DNA from: JANWXD01 sp037446115
GTDB lineage: Bacteria; Acidobacteriota; Terriglobia; Bryobacterales; Bryobacteraceae
Assembly: GCA_037446115.1 (NCBI GenBank)
Contig: JBBIJF010000003.1
Location: forward strand, 62,001-126,000
Direction of reading: 5' to 3'
Length of the DNA: 64,000 bases
Each line of letters starts with the position of its first letter. Position 1 is the stretch's first letter. Made by a program: the position numbers and the translations under genes. Shown piece after piece: positions 27,899-35,874 of this stretch. The notes below the pieces were generated by a model. That model searched no databases. It worked only from the letters and a program-made list of their open reading frames with translations, and was not told the origin of the DNA.

Positions 27899-29464
27899 TC
27901 AGTCTGTGCGAATCACCGTGATTTGCCGGAATCGCGCGGGCGAGCAGCCGTGACTGACCGAGTTGGTCTGCATCGGTTCGCCCTTGCCGTCGTTCGGGGA
28001 GCCGTACTGTTCCCAGTAGCTCGGCCCTGCGATGCCGTCGCAGGCCTGCCAGAAATCGGGAGTGCGGGACTGGTAGGCCACCCGCGAGATCATTCCGCGC
28101 TTCTTGCCCCCTTTGATCTCCCAGAAGGCGTCGCCTCCGAACTGGAAGTTGTAGCGCTGCTGGTCAATCGAGTAGCTGCCGCGTCCCTCGATGAGAATGC
28201 CGTCGTCAACGCCTGCGATCAGGTCCTCGAGAGTGACGTTGGCCGGCCCCGGCGCAAGCCAGACGTTGGGCATGCGCTGGAACGGCACGCTGGCCCACGA
28301 ATCGGCATAGCAGCAGCCGCGCGACTCCTTCTCACCGATCAGGTGCGCCTGCTCGCGGATGGTCTGGAAATGTTTGAAGATGCCTTTTTCCACAATGGGG
28401 AAACGGGTCGTCTTGACGCCGTCGTCATCATAGGCCACGGTCGCCAGTCCCCGCTCGTAGGTCCGGTCCCCGTAGATGGTGACGATCTCGCTCCCGATCC
28501 TCTCTTTGCCCATTTTTTCCGGCGTAAGGAAGCTGGTTCCGGCGAAGTTGGCTTCGTAACCCAGAGCCCGGTCGAGCTCGGTGGAGTGCCCGATGCTTTC
28601 GTGAATGGTGAGAAACAAGTTGCTCGGCATCAGGACCAGGTCTTTCTTCCCCGGTTCGACCGGAGGCGCGGCCAGATGCTCCAGGACCTCTTCGCGGATC
28701 CGCGGGGCATGTTCCAGAAAGTTCATACGGGCCACATACTCCCAGCCCGCTTCCAGAGGCGGCGGGGTGTAATTGCGCGTGCGGGAGATTCCTCTGGCGA
28801 GATCCACGGCAGTCGCGGCCAGGTTGGCGATGGTGTGGATGACCAGCTGCTGGATGGAGGATCCCTCCGAAGAGGCAAAGTACTTGTCCTCGGAGTGAAA
28901 CATGAGCATGGCGGTCGAAGCAAAGACCCGCTTTTCTTTTTTGACTTCGGCGGCGGCGGCGCGCAGTAGCTCGATCTTTTCGGCTACGGGGATGTCGAAC
29001 GGGTTGCGCTCGCAGGGTGAGTTCCACCGGTCGCGGTAGGCGGGCGTGGGCGCCAGAACGACGGGCCGGGCCTGAATCCTGGCGTTGGCCTCGGCTACGG
29101 CCACGGCTTCACGCGTCACCCGGGCGATTTCCTCTTCGGAAACGACGGGGGAGGCGGCAAAGCCCCAGACGCCGCGGGCGATGACCCGGACGCCGAAGCC
29201 GAAACTTTCGCGGTCCGTGACGTTGGGAACTTCCAGCGTGCGGCCTGTGCCGCGCTCGGGGGACAGGCGCAGGAAGATGGTCTGGTCGCGGTACCGGTTG
29301 ATCCGGATGTCGCAGTAGCTTGCCTTCAGGCGCTGCGCCTGGCGGAGCGCGACTTGAGCCAGCTTCTCGAGCTCCGAAGACGGCCGCTGGGAGCCCTCCG
29401 CCGCGCCGAAAAGATCGGCGGCGGCCAGGGCGGACGAGCCCAGGAAGACGCGCCGTGACATCAT
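27899..29464 (-). CDS. TldD-type metalloprotease with Tat-like signal sequence
   Basis: A 521-residue TldD homologue. The zinc motif HESIGH (HExxxH) is at residues 288-293, with the TELDRALGYEANFAG segment after it and GRGSYSIDQQRYNFQF near the end. The N terminus MMSRRVFLGSSALAAADLFG resembles a twin-arginine signal, which is unusual because studied TldD proteins are cytosolic. The ATG at 29464 overlaps the nth stop (ATGA); a second ATG follows at 29461. It is followed by the tldE-like gene. The substrate is unknown; an exported peptide or cell-surface product is plausible but unproven. Confidence 0.87.
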   Translation of the reverse strand: MMSRRVFLGSSALAAADLFGAAEGSQRPSSELEKLAQVALRQAQRLKASYCDIRINRYRDQTIFLRLSPERGTGRTLEVPNVTDRESFGFGVRVIARGVWGFAASPVVSEEEIARVTREAVAVAEANARIQARPVVLAPTPAYRDRWNSPCERNPFDIPVAEKIELLRAAAAEVKKEKRVFASTAMLMFHSEDKYFASSEGSSIQQLVIHTIANLAATAVDLARGISRTRNYTPPPLEAGWEYVARMNFLEHAPRIREEVLEHLAAPPVEPGKKDLVLMPSNLFLTIHESIGHSTELDRALGYEANFAGTSFLTPEKMGKERIGSEIVTIYGDRTYERGLATVAYDDDGVKTTRFPIVEKGIFKHFQTIREQAHLIGEKESRGCCYADSWASVPFQRMPNVWLAPGPANVTLEDLIAGVDDGILIEGRGSYSIDQQRYNFQFGGDAFWEIKGGKKRGMISRVAYQSRTPDFWQACDGIAGPSYWEQYGSPNDGKGEPMQTNSVSHGCSPARFRQITVIRTD

Positions 29465-30144
29465 ACCGTCTTATCCTCCGCATAGCAAAAAGAGTTCATC
29501 GGACACTGGGCGCAGCGCGGGCGCCGCGCCGTACACAGGTTGCGGCCGTGATGGATCATCTGGTGGGAGAACAGGATCCACCGTTGTTTGGGAATGATCT
29601 TCATCAAGTCCTGCTCGATCTTGTTGGGGTCGGTTTCCCGCGTCAGGTCCAGCCGCCGGGCGATGCGTTGCACGTGCGTGTCCACGACGATGCCCGAGGG
29701 AATGCCGTAGGCCGTGCCCAACACCACGTTGGCCGTCTTGCGTGCCACTCCGGGGATGGTGAGCATCTCCTCCATGGTCTTCGGCACGCGGCCGCCGAAG
29801 TCGGTCAGAATTTTTCGCGCCGCGCCGATCAAGGCTTTCGCCTTGTTGTTAAAAAACCCTGTCGAGCGGATGTCCTGAGCCAGTTCTTCCTGGCTCGCGG
29901 CGGCGAAATCCCGGATCGTCGGGTACTTCTGGAAAAGGCCGGGAGTAACTTCATTGACGCGCTTGTCCGTGCACTGAGCCGAAAGGATCGTGGCCACAAG
30001 CAGTTCCCAGGCGTTGCGGTGGTGGAGAGCACAGGTGGCGTTCGGATACAGTTGGTCCAACGCCTGGAGGATCTTGCGGACCCGGGCATTGCGCGCCTCC
30101 GCTGTCCTGGGACGCTCGGGTTTGGGCGCCGTCTTGACCGCCAT
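29461..30144 (-). CDS. nth: Endonuclease III
   Basis: A 227-residue base-excision repair enzyme. The helix-hairpin-helix region LTIPGVARKTANVVLG carries the catalytic lysine K136, and the catalytic aspartate is D155 in VVDTHVQR. The 4Fe-4S loop has C204, C211, C214 and C220 in the C-X6-C-X2-C-X5-C spacing of Nth. It removes oxidised pyrimidines and nicks AP sites. It is the first gene of the five-gene minus-strand chain. A TATGAT element on the minus strand at about 30171-30176 is a possible promoter. The longer frame to 30378 starts inside the divergent gene. Confidence 0.96.
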   Translation of the reverse strand: MAVKTAPKPERPRTAEARNARVRKILQALDQLYPNATCALHHRNAWELLVATILSAQCTDKRVNEVTPGLFQKYPTIRDFAAASQEELAQDIRSTGFFNNKAKALIGAARKILTDFGGRVPKTMEEMLTIPGVARKTANVVLGTAYGIPSGIVVDTHVQRIARRLDLTRETDPNKIEQDLMKIIPKQRWILFSHQMIHHGRNLCTARRPRCAQCPMNSFCYAEDKTV

Positions 30145-30224
30145 CGCCGGGCTTGGAGAAGCCCTAACATCATAGCACCGCACAGACCGCTCGTCCCTGC
30201 GGCGGTGTTTGCGAGGCGATCTGG

Positions 30225-30230
30225 TACAAT
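30225..30230 (+). promoter_or_regulatory. -10 element upstream of the triple-Rid gene
   Basis: TACAAT ends 14 bases before the ATG at 30245, giving a very short leader. No clear -35 hexamer was found. Confidence 0.35.
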
Positions 30231-30244
30231 CGTGTGCGAATCGG

Positions 30245-31384
30245 ATGAGATGGAAGTTACTGGCACTGCTGCCAGTGTGGGCAACCGCCTCCCTGACGTC
30301 GCAAAAACCGCAGGTCGAGCACAAGACACAGCTCGAGCTCGAACAGGAGCGCGTCGCCCAGACGCGCGTGATTCCCAAGGAGCCCCCGACGGTGGTAACT
30401 GCGGATCCGCGGCGGCTGGTTTTTCATGTGTCGCCGCTGTCGGCTCGCGGCCTGCTGTCGCGGCAGACGCGCGACGCTTTGCAGGCGCTGTTTCGCAGCG
30501 CTCGCGGAATGACCATCGTGAAGCTGCGTGCCTTCGTGGCCGGCAGCGGTGACATGCGGCGGGTCCAGAGCCTGGTGAGCGAGATCTTCACCGAGCGCCG
30601 TCTGCCCCTGCCCGCCCTGACCGTCGTGCAGGTGGGCGGACTCCCGCTCACCGGGGCGCAGGTCGTCTTCGAATCGGCGGCCGTTGCCCGAAAGGAAGTG
30701 AATCCTCACGGGCTGGCGTTCATCTCCGGCCAGGCGGCTTCCTCGGATGAATACCGGCTCACCATGGCGCCGCTTGCGGAAAAGTCCCTGGCGGATCTGG
30801 TGCGCGCGGTGCGCGGCGCCGGCGCCGAACCGAAGGACGTGTTGCGGATCACCTGCTTTATGACCTCCCTGGAGGACGTGGATGCGGTGCGCACCCGCGT
30901 CGCGCGGGAGTTCCCGCAGGCGGCGGCCAACTACGTGCAGATCCAGCGCGCACCGGCGCGGAGCGTGGTGGAGTGTGAAGCCGTGGCCCGCCTGAACGCT
31001 CCCGTCGGCGCGCCGCTACGGATGTTGAATCCGGACGGGCTGCCGGTTTCGCCCAACTATTCGCACGTGGCGCTGGTGGGAGCCCCGAAGATTGTGCTGA
31101 CCGGCGCGCAGATGGCTTTTCAGTACGAGGAGCAGGACGTCCGGCTGGCCTTCCAGCGTCTGGAGCGCGAGCTGGCGCAGGCGGGCGCTTCGCTGCGAAA
31201 GACGGCCATGGCTTCCATCTACCCGCTCTCGGGCGGTTTGAGCGGGCTGATCCGGAAGGTTCGCGCCGAGTTTTACGACATGAGCCGTCCGCCGGCCAGC
31301 ACCATGCTGCCGTTCGAAGGGCTGCCGGCCCTGGACGCCTCTCTGGCTTTGGACGTGGTCGCCGTGCCGGACGATGCGCGCTGA
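30245..31384 (+). CDS. Protein with three tandem Rid (YjgF/RidA)-like domains
   Basis: A 379-residue protein. After a weak signal-like start (KLLALLPVWATASL) three segments align with the RidA core: residues 55-149, 150-255 and 262-375. Rid proteins are normally homotrimers of single ~130-residue domains that hydrolyse imines. At the position of the catalytic arginine (the PAR motif) the repeats have L125, N229 and S352, so deaminase activity is unlikely as written. A single-chain pseudotrimer that binds a ligand is possible. The ATG at 30245 lies 14 bases after a TACAAT element, and an earlier in-frame start at 30209 would sit upstream of it. It ends 36 bases before the second KDG kinase gene. 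Confidence 0.7.
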   Translation: MRWKLLALLPVWATASLTSQKPQVEHKTQLELEQERVAQTRVIPKEPPTVVTADPRRLVFHVSPLSARGLLSRQTRDALQALFRSARGMTIVKLRAFVAGSGDMRRVQSLVSEIFTERRLPLPALTVVQVGGLPLTGAQVVFESAAVARKEVNPHGLAFISGQAASSDEYRLTMAPLAEKSLADLVRAVRGAGAEPKDVLRITCFMTSLEDVDAVRTRVAREFPQAAANYVQIQRAPARSVVECEAVARLNAPVGAPLRMLNPDGLPVSPNYSHVALVGAPKIVLTGAQMAFQYEEQDVRLAFQRLERELAQAGASLRKTAMASIYPLSGGLSGLIRKVRAEFYDMSRPPASTMLPFEGLPALDASLALDVVAVPDDAR

Positions 31385-31420
31385 GTGCGGCCCGCATCCG
31401 GCGCGGCCCCAGGAGTTGCC

Positions 31421-32452
31421 ATGAAGACCGTAGTGACATTCGGGGAAATCATGCTCCGGCTCGCACCGCCGGGCTTTGAACGCTTTTTGCAATCTCCGCA
31501 ATTCGTCGCCACCTTCGGCGGCGGCGAAGCCAACGTGGCCGTCGCGCTGGCGGGTTTCGGGGTACCGGCCCGTTACGTCACCGTGCTGCCGGCCAACCAT
31601 CCGATCGCCGACGCCTTCGTAGGAGAGCTGCGCCGCTTCGGCGTAGATGCTTCCGCCATCGTGCGCGGCAAGGGCCGCATGGGCATCTACTTCGTCGAAC
31701 CGGGCGCCAACCAGCGCCCCTCCAAGGTCGTCTACGACCGCGACTACAGCGCGATCGCACTGGCCAAGCCGGGCGACATCCCCTGGGAGGAGGCCTTCGA
31801 AGGGGCGGGCTGGTTTCACATCACGGGCATCACGCCGGCCATCAGCCAGGGGGCTGCGGACCTGGCCCTCGAAGCGGTGTCGAAGGCGCGCGCCCTGGGC
31901 CTGACCGTTTCGTGTGATCTCAACTACCGCAAGAACCTGTGGAAGTACGGCAAGACCGCGCCGGAAGTGATGGGCGAACTGTTCCGCCTGGTGGACGTAG
32001 GGATCGCCAACGAAGAAGATTGCCAGATGGCTCTGGGGATCGAAGCGGGTGTGGACGTTCACGCGGGCAAGCTGGAAGTGGGGGCCTACCGCAGCCTGAG
32101 CGAACGCGTGATGGCGCGCTTTGGCAACCTCAAGATGATGGCCATCACGCTGCGGGAGTCCTACAGCGCCTCCCACAACGGCTGGTCTGCCTGTCTCTAC
32201 GATGGGACGGAGTTCCTCACCAGCCGGCGCTACGACATCACCCACATCGTGGATCGCGTGGGCGCAGGCGACTGCTTCGCCGCCGGCCTCATCTACGGGC
32301 TGCTTTGCCTGGGCAGCCGTCAGGAAGCGCTCGAGTTCGCCGTGGCCGCCTCTTGCCTGAAGCACTCCCTCCCCGGCGATTTCAATCGCTTTTCCGTCGA
32401 GGAGGTCAACCAGCTGGTCCGGGGCGGCGGCTCGGGCCGGGTCCAGAGATAG
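31421..32452 (+). CDS. PfkB-family sugar kinase, 2-keto-3-deoxygluconate kinase-like (second copy)
   Basis: A 343-residue ribokinase-fold kinase with GGGEANVAVALA at the N-terminal substrate region, DLNYRKNLWK as in KDG kinases, and the anion-hole motif GAGDCFAAG at residues 281-289 (base D284). It is clearly paralogous to the protein at 17123-18205 but has the usual GAGD. It would feed KDPG into the Entner-Doudoroff route. The ATG at 31421 follows an AGGAG site (31411-31415). It is 46 bases before the VWFA gene. Confidence 0.85.
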   Translation: MKTVVTFGEIMLRLAPPGFERFLQSPQFVATFGGGEANVAVALAGFGVPARYVTVLPANHPIADAFVGELRRFGVDASAIVRGKGRMGIYFVEPGANQRPSKVVYDRDYSAIALAKPGDIPWEEAFEGAGWFHITGITPAISQGAADLALEAVSKARALGLTVSCDLNYRKNLWKYGKTAPEVMGELFRLVDVGIANEEDCQMALGIEAGVDVHAGKLEVGAYRSLSERVMARFGNLKMMAITLRESYSASHNGWSACLYDGTEFLTSRRYDITHIVDRVGAGDCFAAGLIYGLLCLGSRQEALEFAVAASCLKHSLPGDFNRFSVEEVNQLVRGGGSGRVQR

Positions 32453-32476
32453 AACTTCCGTCCGGCGCGTTGCCGG

Positions 32477-32482
32477 TATAAT
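32477..32482 (+). promoter_or_regulatory. Consensus -10 element upstream of the VWFA-related gene
   Basis: A perfect TATAAT ends 16 bases before the ATG at 32499, so the 5' leader would be about 10 bases. A TTCCGT hexamer 15 bases upstream is only a weak -35. Confidence 0.45.
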
Positions 32483-32498
32483 TGGGGTTGAGATCCCG

Positions 32499-33527
32499 AT
32501 GCGGGGGCGTCTGCTGAAGATCCTGCTCGCCGGGGCGGCCTTGTGTGCGGCCCAGTCGGAGTCGCCCGCCGGCAAAGCCTCTGCCCAGGAACGCCAGCCC
32601 GCCTTTCGCGCGCAGGTCAACGAGGTCATCGTTCCGGTCACCGTCACGGATGAAAAGGGCCGCTTCGTCAGCAACCTCGAAGTCACCGACTTCAAGATCT
32701 TCGACGAAGACAAAGAGCAGAAGATCCTGTACTTCTCGCGCGAGCACAACCAGCCGGTCGTGATCGGGTTTCTGCTCGACATGAGCAACGCCACCAGACT
32801 GCACTGGAAGACCTTTCAGGAAGCCGCCCTGGAACTGGTCTTCACCTTGCTGCCCGGCGACAAGCGCTTCCGCGGTTACCTGATCACTTATGCGAACGAA
32901 CCGGAGCTGCTGGTAGATACCACGCATGACTCCGAGCCCATTGCCGATAAGATCCGCAAGCTGAAGCCGGGCGGCGGCGCGGCCTTCTTCGACGCCATTT
33001 ACATGGCCTGCACGCGACGCAGTCTGGTGGAGGGCGAACCCATCGAGCCGCGGCGCATCCTCGTGGTCATCGGCGACGGACACGACACGGCCAGCACCAA
33101 GAGTCTGGAGGAGGTGCTGGAGATCGCCCAGCGGAACCTGGTGACCATTTACGGGATCAGCACCGTAGCGTTCGGATTCAACTCCGAAGGCGACAAGAAC
33201 CTTCGCCGGCTGGCCGAGGAGACGGGCGGCCGGGTGGAGTATCCGCTGGAGAACCTCTACAGCGATGTGGCCGGTTTCCTTTCCACACCCTCCGATGAGG
33301 GTAATTACGCGCTGAAGGTGGGCACGGGGCAATACGCTGCCAAGATCGCAAAGGGATTGTTCAACGCCGTGGCCAACATTGCCGGGGAGGTGACGACTCA
33401 GTACATCCTGCGCTATGTGCCGTCGGAAACCGACGTGCCAAGAACGTTCCGCAATATCCGGGTGGAAGTGAATTTGCCCAATGTAACGGTGCGGACGCGC
33501 AAAGGATATTATCCCTACGCGCCATAA
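32499..33527 (+). CDS. VWFA-related acidobacterial domain protein
   Basis: A 342-residue protein with an N-terminal signal region (KILLAGAALCAAQ). The layout of VPVTVTDEKGRFVSNLEVTDF, ILYFSREHNQPVVIGFLLDMS, an AFFDAIYMAC segment and the end TVRTRKGYYPYAP matches the VWFA-related acidobacterial domain family (TIGR03436). The metal-site DxSxS motif is degenerate (DMSNA), so metal-dependent adhesion is doubtful. The function of the family is unknown; members are abundant in Solibacter. It lies 38 bases before the S24 gene on the same strand. Confidence 0.87.
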   Translation: MRGRLLKILLAGAALCAAQSESPAGKASAQERQPAFRAQVNEVIVPVTVTDEKGRFVSNLEVTDFKIFDEDKEQKILYFSREHNQPVVIGFLLDMSNATRLHWKTFQEAALELVFTLLPGDKRFRGYLITYANEPELLVDTTHDSEPIADKIRKLKPGGGAAFFDAIYMACTRRSLVEGEPIEPRRILVVIGDGHDTASTKSLEEVLEIAQRNLVTIYGISTVAFGFNSEGDKNLRRLAEETGGRVEYPLENLYSDVAGFLSTPSDEGNYALKVGTGQYAAKIAKGLFNAVANIAGEVTTQYILRYVPSETDVPRTFRNIRVEVNLPNVTVRTRKGYYPYAP

Positions 33528-33565
33528 AGGGGTTCCGTGCCCGCAGCCGATAGAGGGAGTGGAGC

Positions 33566-34408
33566 ATGAGCGTCGCGCTCGACGGGCCACAGGCGGCAGA
33601 GTATGTCCTGCTCCAGGTCGCCTTGCCCGGCCGGCCGGAGGTGAACGCGGGCGTGATGCTGATTGACCCCTCCGCCGACGCGCTCTACATCAAGCTGCGC
33701 CAGGATTGGGACCGGATCGCGACGCCCGAGGATGCCGAGGTCCTGGCCCTGCTCGAGGCAGACCTCCAACAGAAAGCCCGACAGATGGGGGCACGGGCAT
33801 TGCTGGACTGGCTGGAAGACACCCTGTCGAACACCGTTCGCATCACGCCCCGGGAGCCGGTGGCCGTACCCGGCGGGGCATTCACCCGGACGCTGCAAAC
33901 GCTCTACCGCCGGCATGTGGAGAGCCGCCGGTTCGAGGTCGTGGAGATGCCCCTCTCTGACCGCCATGTGCGTCTCTATTCCCTGCGGGCGGCGGCGGGG
34001 CCGTTTGGCGAGGATATGGAGGTCCAACTCGAGGGTTGGGTCGAGGCGCCCGAGGAGTTGCGCAAGACGGAGCAGGTTTTTCTGGCGCGGGTGGTAGGCC
34101 GCTCGATGGAACCGCGGATCCCTGACGGGAGCCTGTGCCTGTTCCGCGAGAACGTAGTCGGATCGCGCGTGGGAAAGATCCTGCTGGTCCAACAGCGCGG
34201 CGCTTCGGAGTCCGGCGGGCAGTTCGCCGTCAAGCGGTACGAAAGCATCAAGCGCCCCGCGGGACCCGATTCCTGGCGGCATGAACGAATCCGCTTGATT
34301 TCTCTCAACCCCGACTACCCGGTGATCGAATTGGAGCCTTCGGAGTTTGAAGAGCGTTACCGCGTCGTGGCCGAGTTCCTCCGGGTGCTCGGGGAACAGA
34401 CACTATAG
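33566..34408 (+). CDS. LexA-like S24 peptidase domain protein with DUF3037-like N terminus, no HTH
   Basis: A 280-residue protein. Residues 10-110 resemble DUF3037 (a YVLLQVAL start and EVNAGVMLID). Residues 165-280 match the S24 (LexA/UmuD/CI) fold: GRSMEPRIPDGS with the nucleophile serine, and the catalytic lysine in FAVKRYES 43 residues later, a spacing similar to LexA. No DNA-binding domain is present. LexA-type proteases self-cleave at an Ala/Cys-Gly bond, and no obvious site of that kind was identified. Its role is unknown. It sits between the VWFA gene and the second ECF sigma gene. Confidence 0.65.
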   Translation: MSVALDGPQAAEYVLLQVALPGRPEVNAGVMLIDPSADALYIKLRQDWDRIATPEDAEVLALLEADLQQKARQMGARALLDWLEDTLSNTVRITPREPVAVPGGAFTRTLQTLYRRHVESRRFEVVEMPLSDRHVRLYSLRAAAGPFGEDMEVQLEGWVEAPEELRKTEQVFLARVVGRSMEPRIPDGSLCLFRENVVGSRVGKILLVQQRGASESGGQFAVKRYESIKRPAGPDSWRHERIRLISLNPDYPVIELEPSEFEERYRVVAEFLRVLGEQTL

Positions 34409-34438
34409 GGAACAATTCCGCCTCTCGGGGGGTCTAAC
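34409..34438 (+). promoter_or_regulatory. RpoE-like ECF promoter upstream of the ECF sigma gene
   Basis: GGAACAA at 34409-34415, a 17-base spacer and TCTAAC at 34433-34438 match the pattern of RpoE-type ECF promoters (GGAACTT, about 16 bases, TCTRA in E. coli). The GTG start is 57 bases downstream. Autoregulation by the encoded sigma factor is an inference. Confidence 0.5.
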
Positions 34439-34495
34439 CCAATGCGGGAGAAGGTCCGCCCGTGGTAGCTTGAAGGGAGCCGGCGAGGCGCACCC

Positions 34496-35161
34496 GTGAG
34501 CGAACACTTCGTCACTTTGGAGCTGACGGCGCCGCTCGAAGCCGACCAGGCGGCCCAAGGTGAGGAAGAGCGTATTCTGCTGGAGCGCATGAAACAGGGC
34601 GCCGAAGAGGCTTACGAAGCTCTGCTGGCGCGCTTCCAGCAACCCGTCTACAACCTGGTCAGCCGCCTGCTTCAGGATCCGAGCGAAGCTCCGGATGTGG
34701 TGCAGGAGGTGTTCCTGAAAGTCTTCCGAAAGGTGGGAGGATTCCGCGGCGACAGCAGTCTGAAGACTTGGGTGTACCGGATCGCCGTCAATGAGGCCCA
34801 CAACCACTGCCGGTGGTACCGACGGCACCGCCAACAGGAGGTGGGATTCGGCGAATTCGCTCCGGACCGGGAGGTGGTGCTGCGGTCCGGCGGGCAGTCC
34901 CCCTTTGAGACGGCGGCCGCGCGGGAGAGCCGGGCGCTGGTGGAGGAGGCGCTGGCGGCCCTGAGCCCGGTGCTGCGCGAAGCCGTCGTGCTGCGGGATA
35001 TGGAGGATCTCAGCTATGAGGAGATCGCCGAGATCCTTCAGGTGCCGTTGGGAACGGTGAAATCGAGGATTCTGCGCGGGCGCGAAGCGCTCCGTGCCGA
35101 ACTGGAGAAACGACTGGCGCCGGCGAGCTCGATCCGCTGGGCGCCGCAGACGGCCGAGTGA
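34496..35161 (+). CDS. ECF-type RNA polymerase sigma factor (RpoE-like)
   Basis: A 221-residue ECF sigma factor from a GTG start. Region 2 is seen in VVQEVFLKVFRKV and SLKTWVYRIAVNEA, and region 4 in DLSYEEIAEILQVPLGTVKSRILRGREALRAEL. The linker between them is long and holds a basic segment. It is followed 4 bases later by its zinc anti-sigma gene, so the pair forms a typical cell-envelope stress module. An RpoE-like promoter precedes it. Confidence 0.93.
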   Translation: MSEHFVTLELTAPLEADQAAQGEEERILLERMKQGAEEAYEALLARFQQPVYNLVSRLLQDPSEAPDVVQEVFLKVFRKVGGFRGDSSLKTWVYRIAVNEAHNHCRWYRRHRQQEVGFGEFAPDREVVLRSGGQSPFETAAARESRALVEEALAALSPVLREAVVLRDMEDLSYEEIAEILQVPLGTVKSRILRGREALRAELEKRLAPASSIRWAPQTAE

Positions 35162-35165
35162 GCCT

Positions 35166-35861
35166 ATGAAGTGCAGGGAGGTACACAACGCGCTTTCCAG
35201 CCTTGCCGACAACCGGTTGGGCGGCCCGGAACGCGAACGCGTGACCGATCACCTGGGCCGGTGTCCGGAGTGCCGCCTGGAGTGGGAGCAGCTGAACCGC
35301 GTGCGGTGGATGCTCCGTTCGTTGCCCGTCTGGGCTCCGCCGGCGAGCCTGGTGTACTCTCTCCGCGTGCTGGCCTCGCGGGAGCGCGCGCGCATGATGG
35401 CCGGCCGCGGCTTGCAAGGATGGGCGGCCCGCTTCGGGCGCCGACTGCGCCTGTGGTCGGACAATCTGCTGCGCCCGGCGGCGCTCCCGGTGGCGGGCGG
35501 CGTGCTTTCCGCCCTGTTGCTGTTCGCCGTGCTTGCGCCCGTGTTCACGCGCCCGGAGAGTGCGGCCCGCAACGACGTTCCCATCTGGCTTTCGAGCGAA
35601 GCCAGCTTTCTCAGCATGGGACCGTACGGGCTCGCCAATGCCGGGGAAATCGTGCTGGATTTGACGGTGGATCCCCAGGGGCGCATCGTGGATTACTCTG
35701 CCGCGGGAGACGAGAACTGGATCCGCGATGTGCGGGCTCGGCGCAGTTTGGAAAACGCCCTGCTGTTCACGCAGTTCACGCCCGGGACCACCTTCGGGCA
35801 GCCGGCCGCCGCCCGCGTCCGCATCACACTGCGCCGCAGCGAGATCGAGGTGCGGGGCTGA
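35166..35861 (+). CDS. Transmembrane zinc anti-sigma factor with TonB-C-like periplasmic domain
   Basis: A 231-residue protein. Residues 1-45 form the zf-HC2 domain with HLGRCPEC (H29, C33, C36). A transmembrane helix lies at about residues 104-127. The periplasmic part (about 145-231: VLDLTVDPQGRIVDYSA, then TQFTPGTTFGQPAAARVRITL) resembles a TonB C-terminal domain fold. In an anti-sigma factor such a part could sense the periplasm. Similarity to TonB is by eye only. The ATG at 35166 was chosen since the upstream frame runs inside the sigma gene. Confidence 0.75.
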   Translation: MKCREVHNALSSLADNRLGGPERERVTDHLGRCPECRLEWEQLNRVRWMLRSLPVWAPPASLVYSLRVLASRERARMMAGRGLQGWAARFGRRLRLWSDNLLRPAALPVAGGVLSALLLFAVLAPVFTRPESAARNDVPIWLSSEASFLSMGPYGLANAGEIVLDLTVDPQGRIVDYSAAGDENWIRDVRARRSLENALLFTQFTPGTTFGQPAAARVRITLRRSEIEVRG

Positions 35862-35874
35862 GCGGAACGGCCCC

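Noticed and set aside
31016..32794. A 592-codon minus-strand open frame over the second KDG kinase
   Set aside because: Antisense shadow; the kinase on the plus strand has clear motifs.
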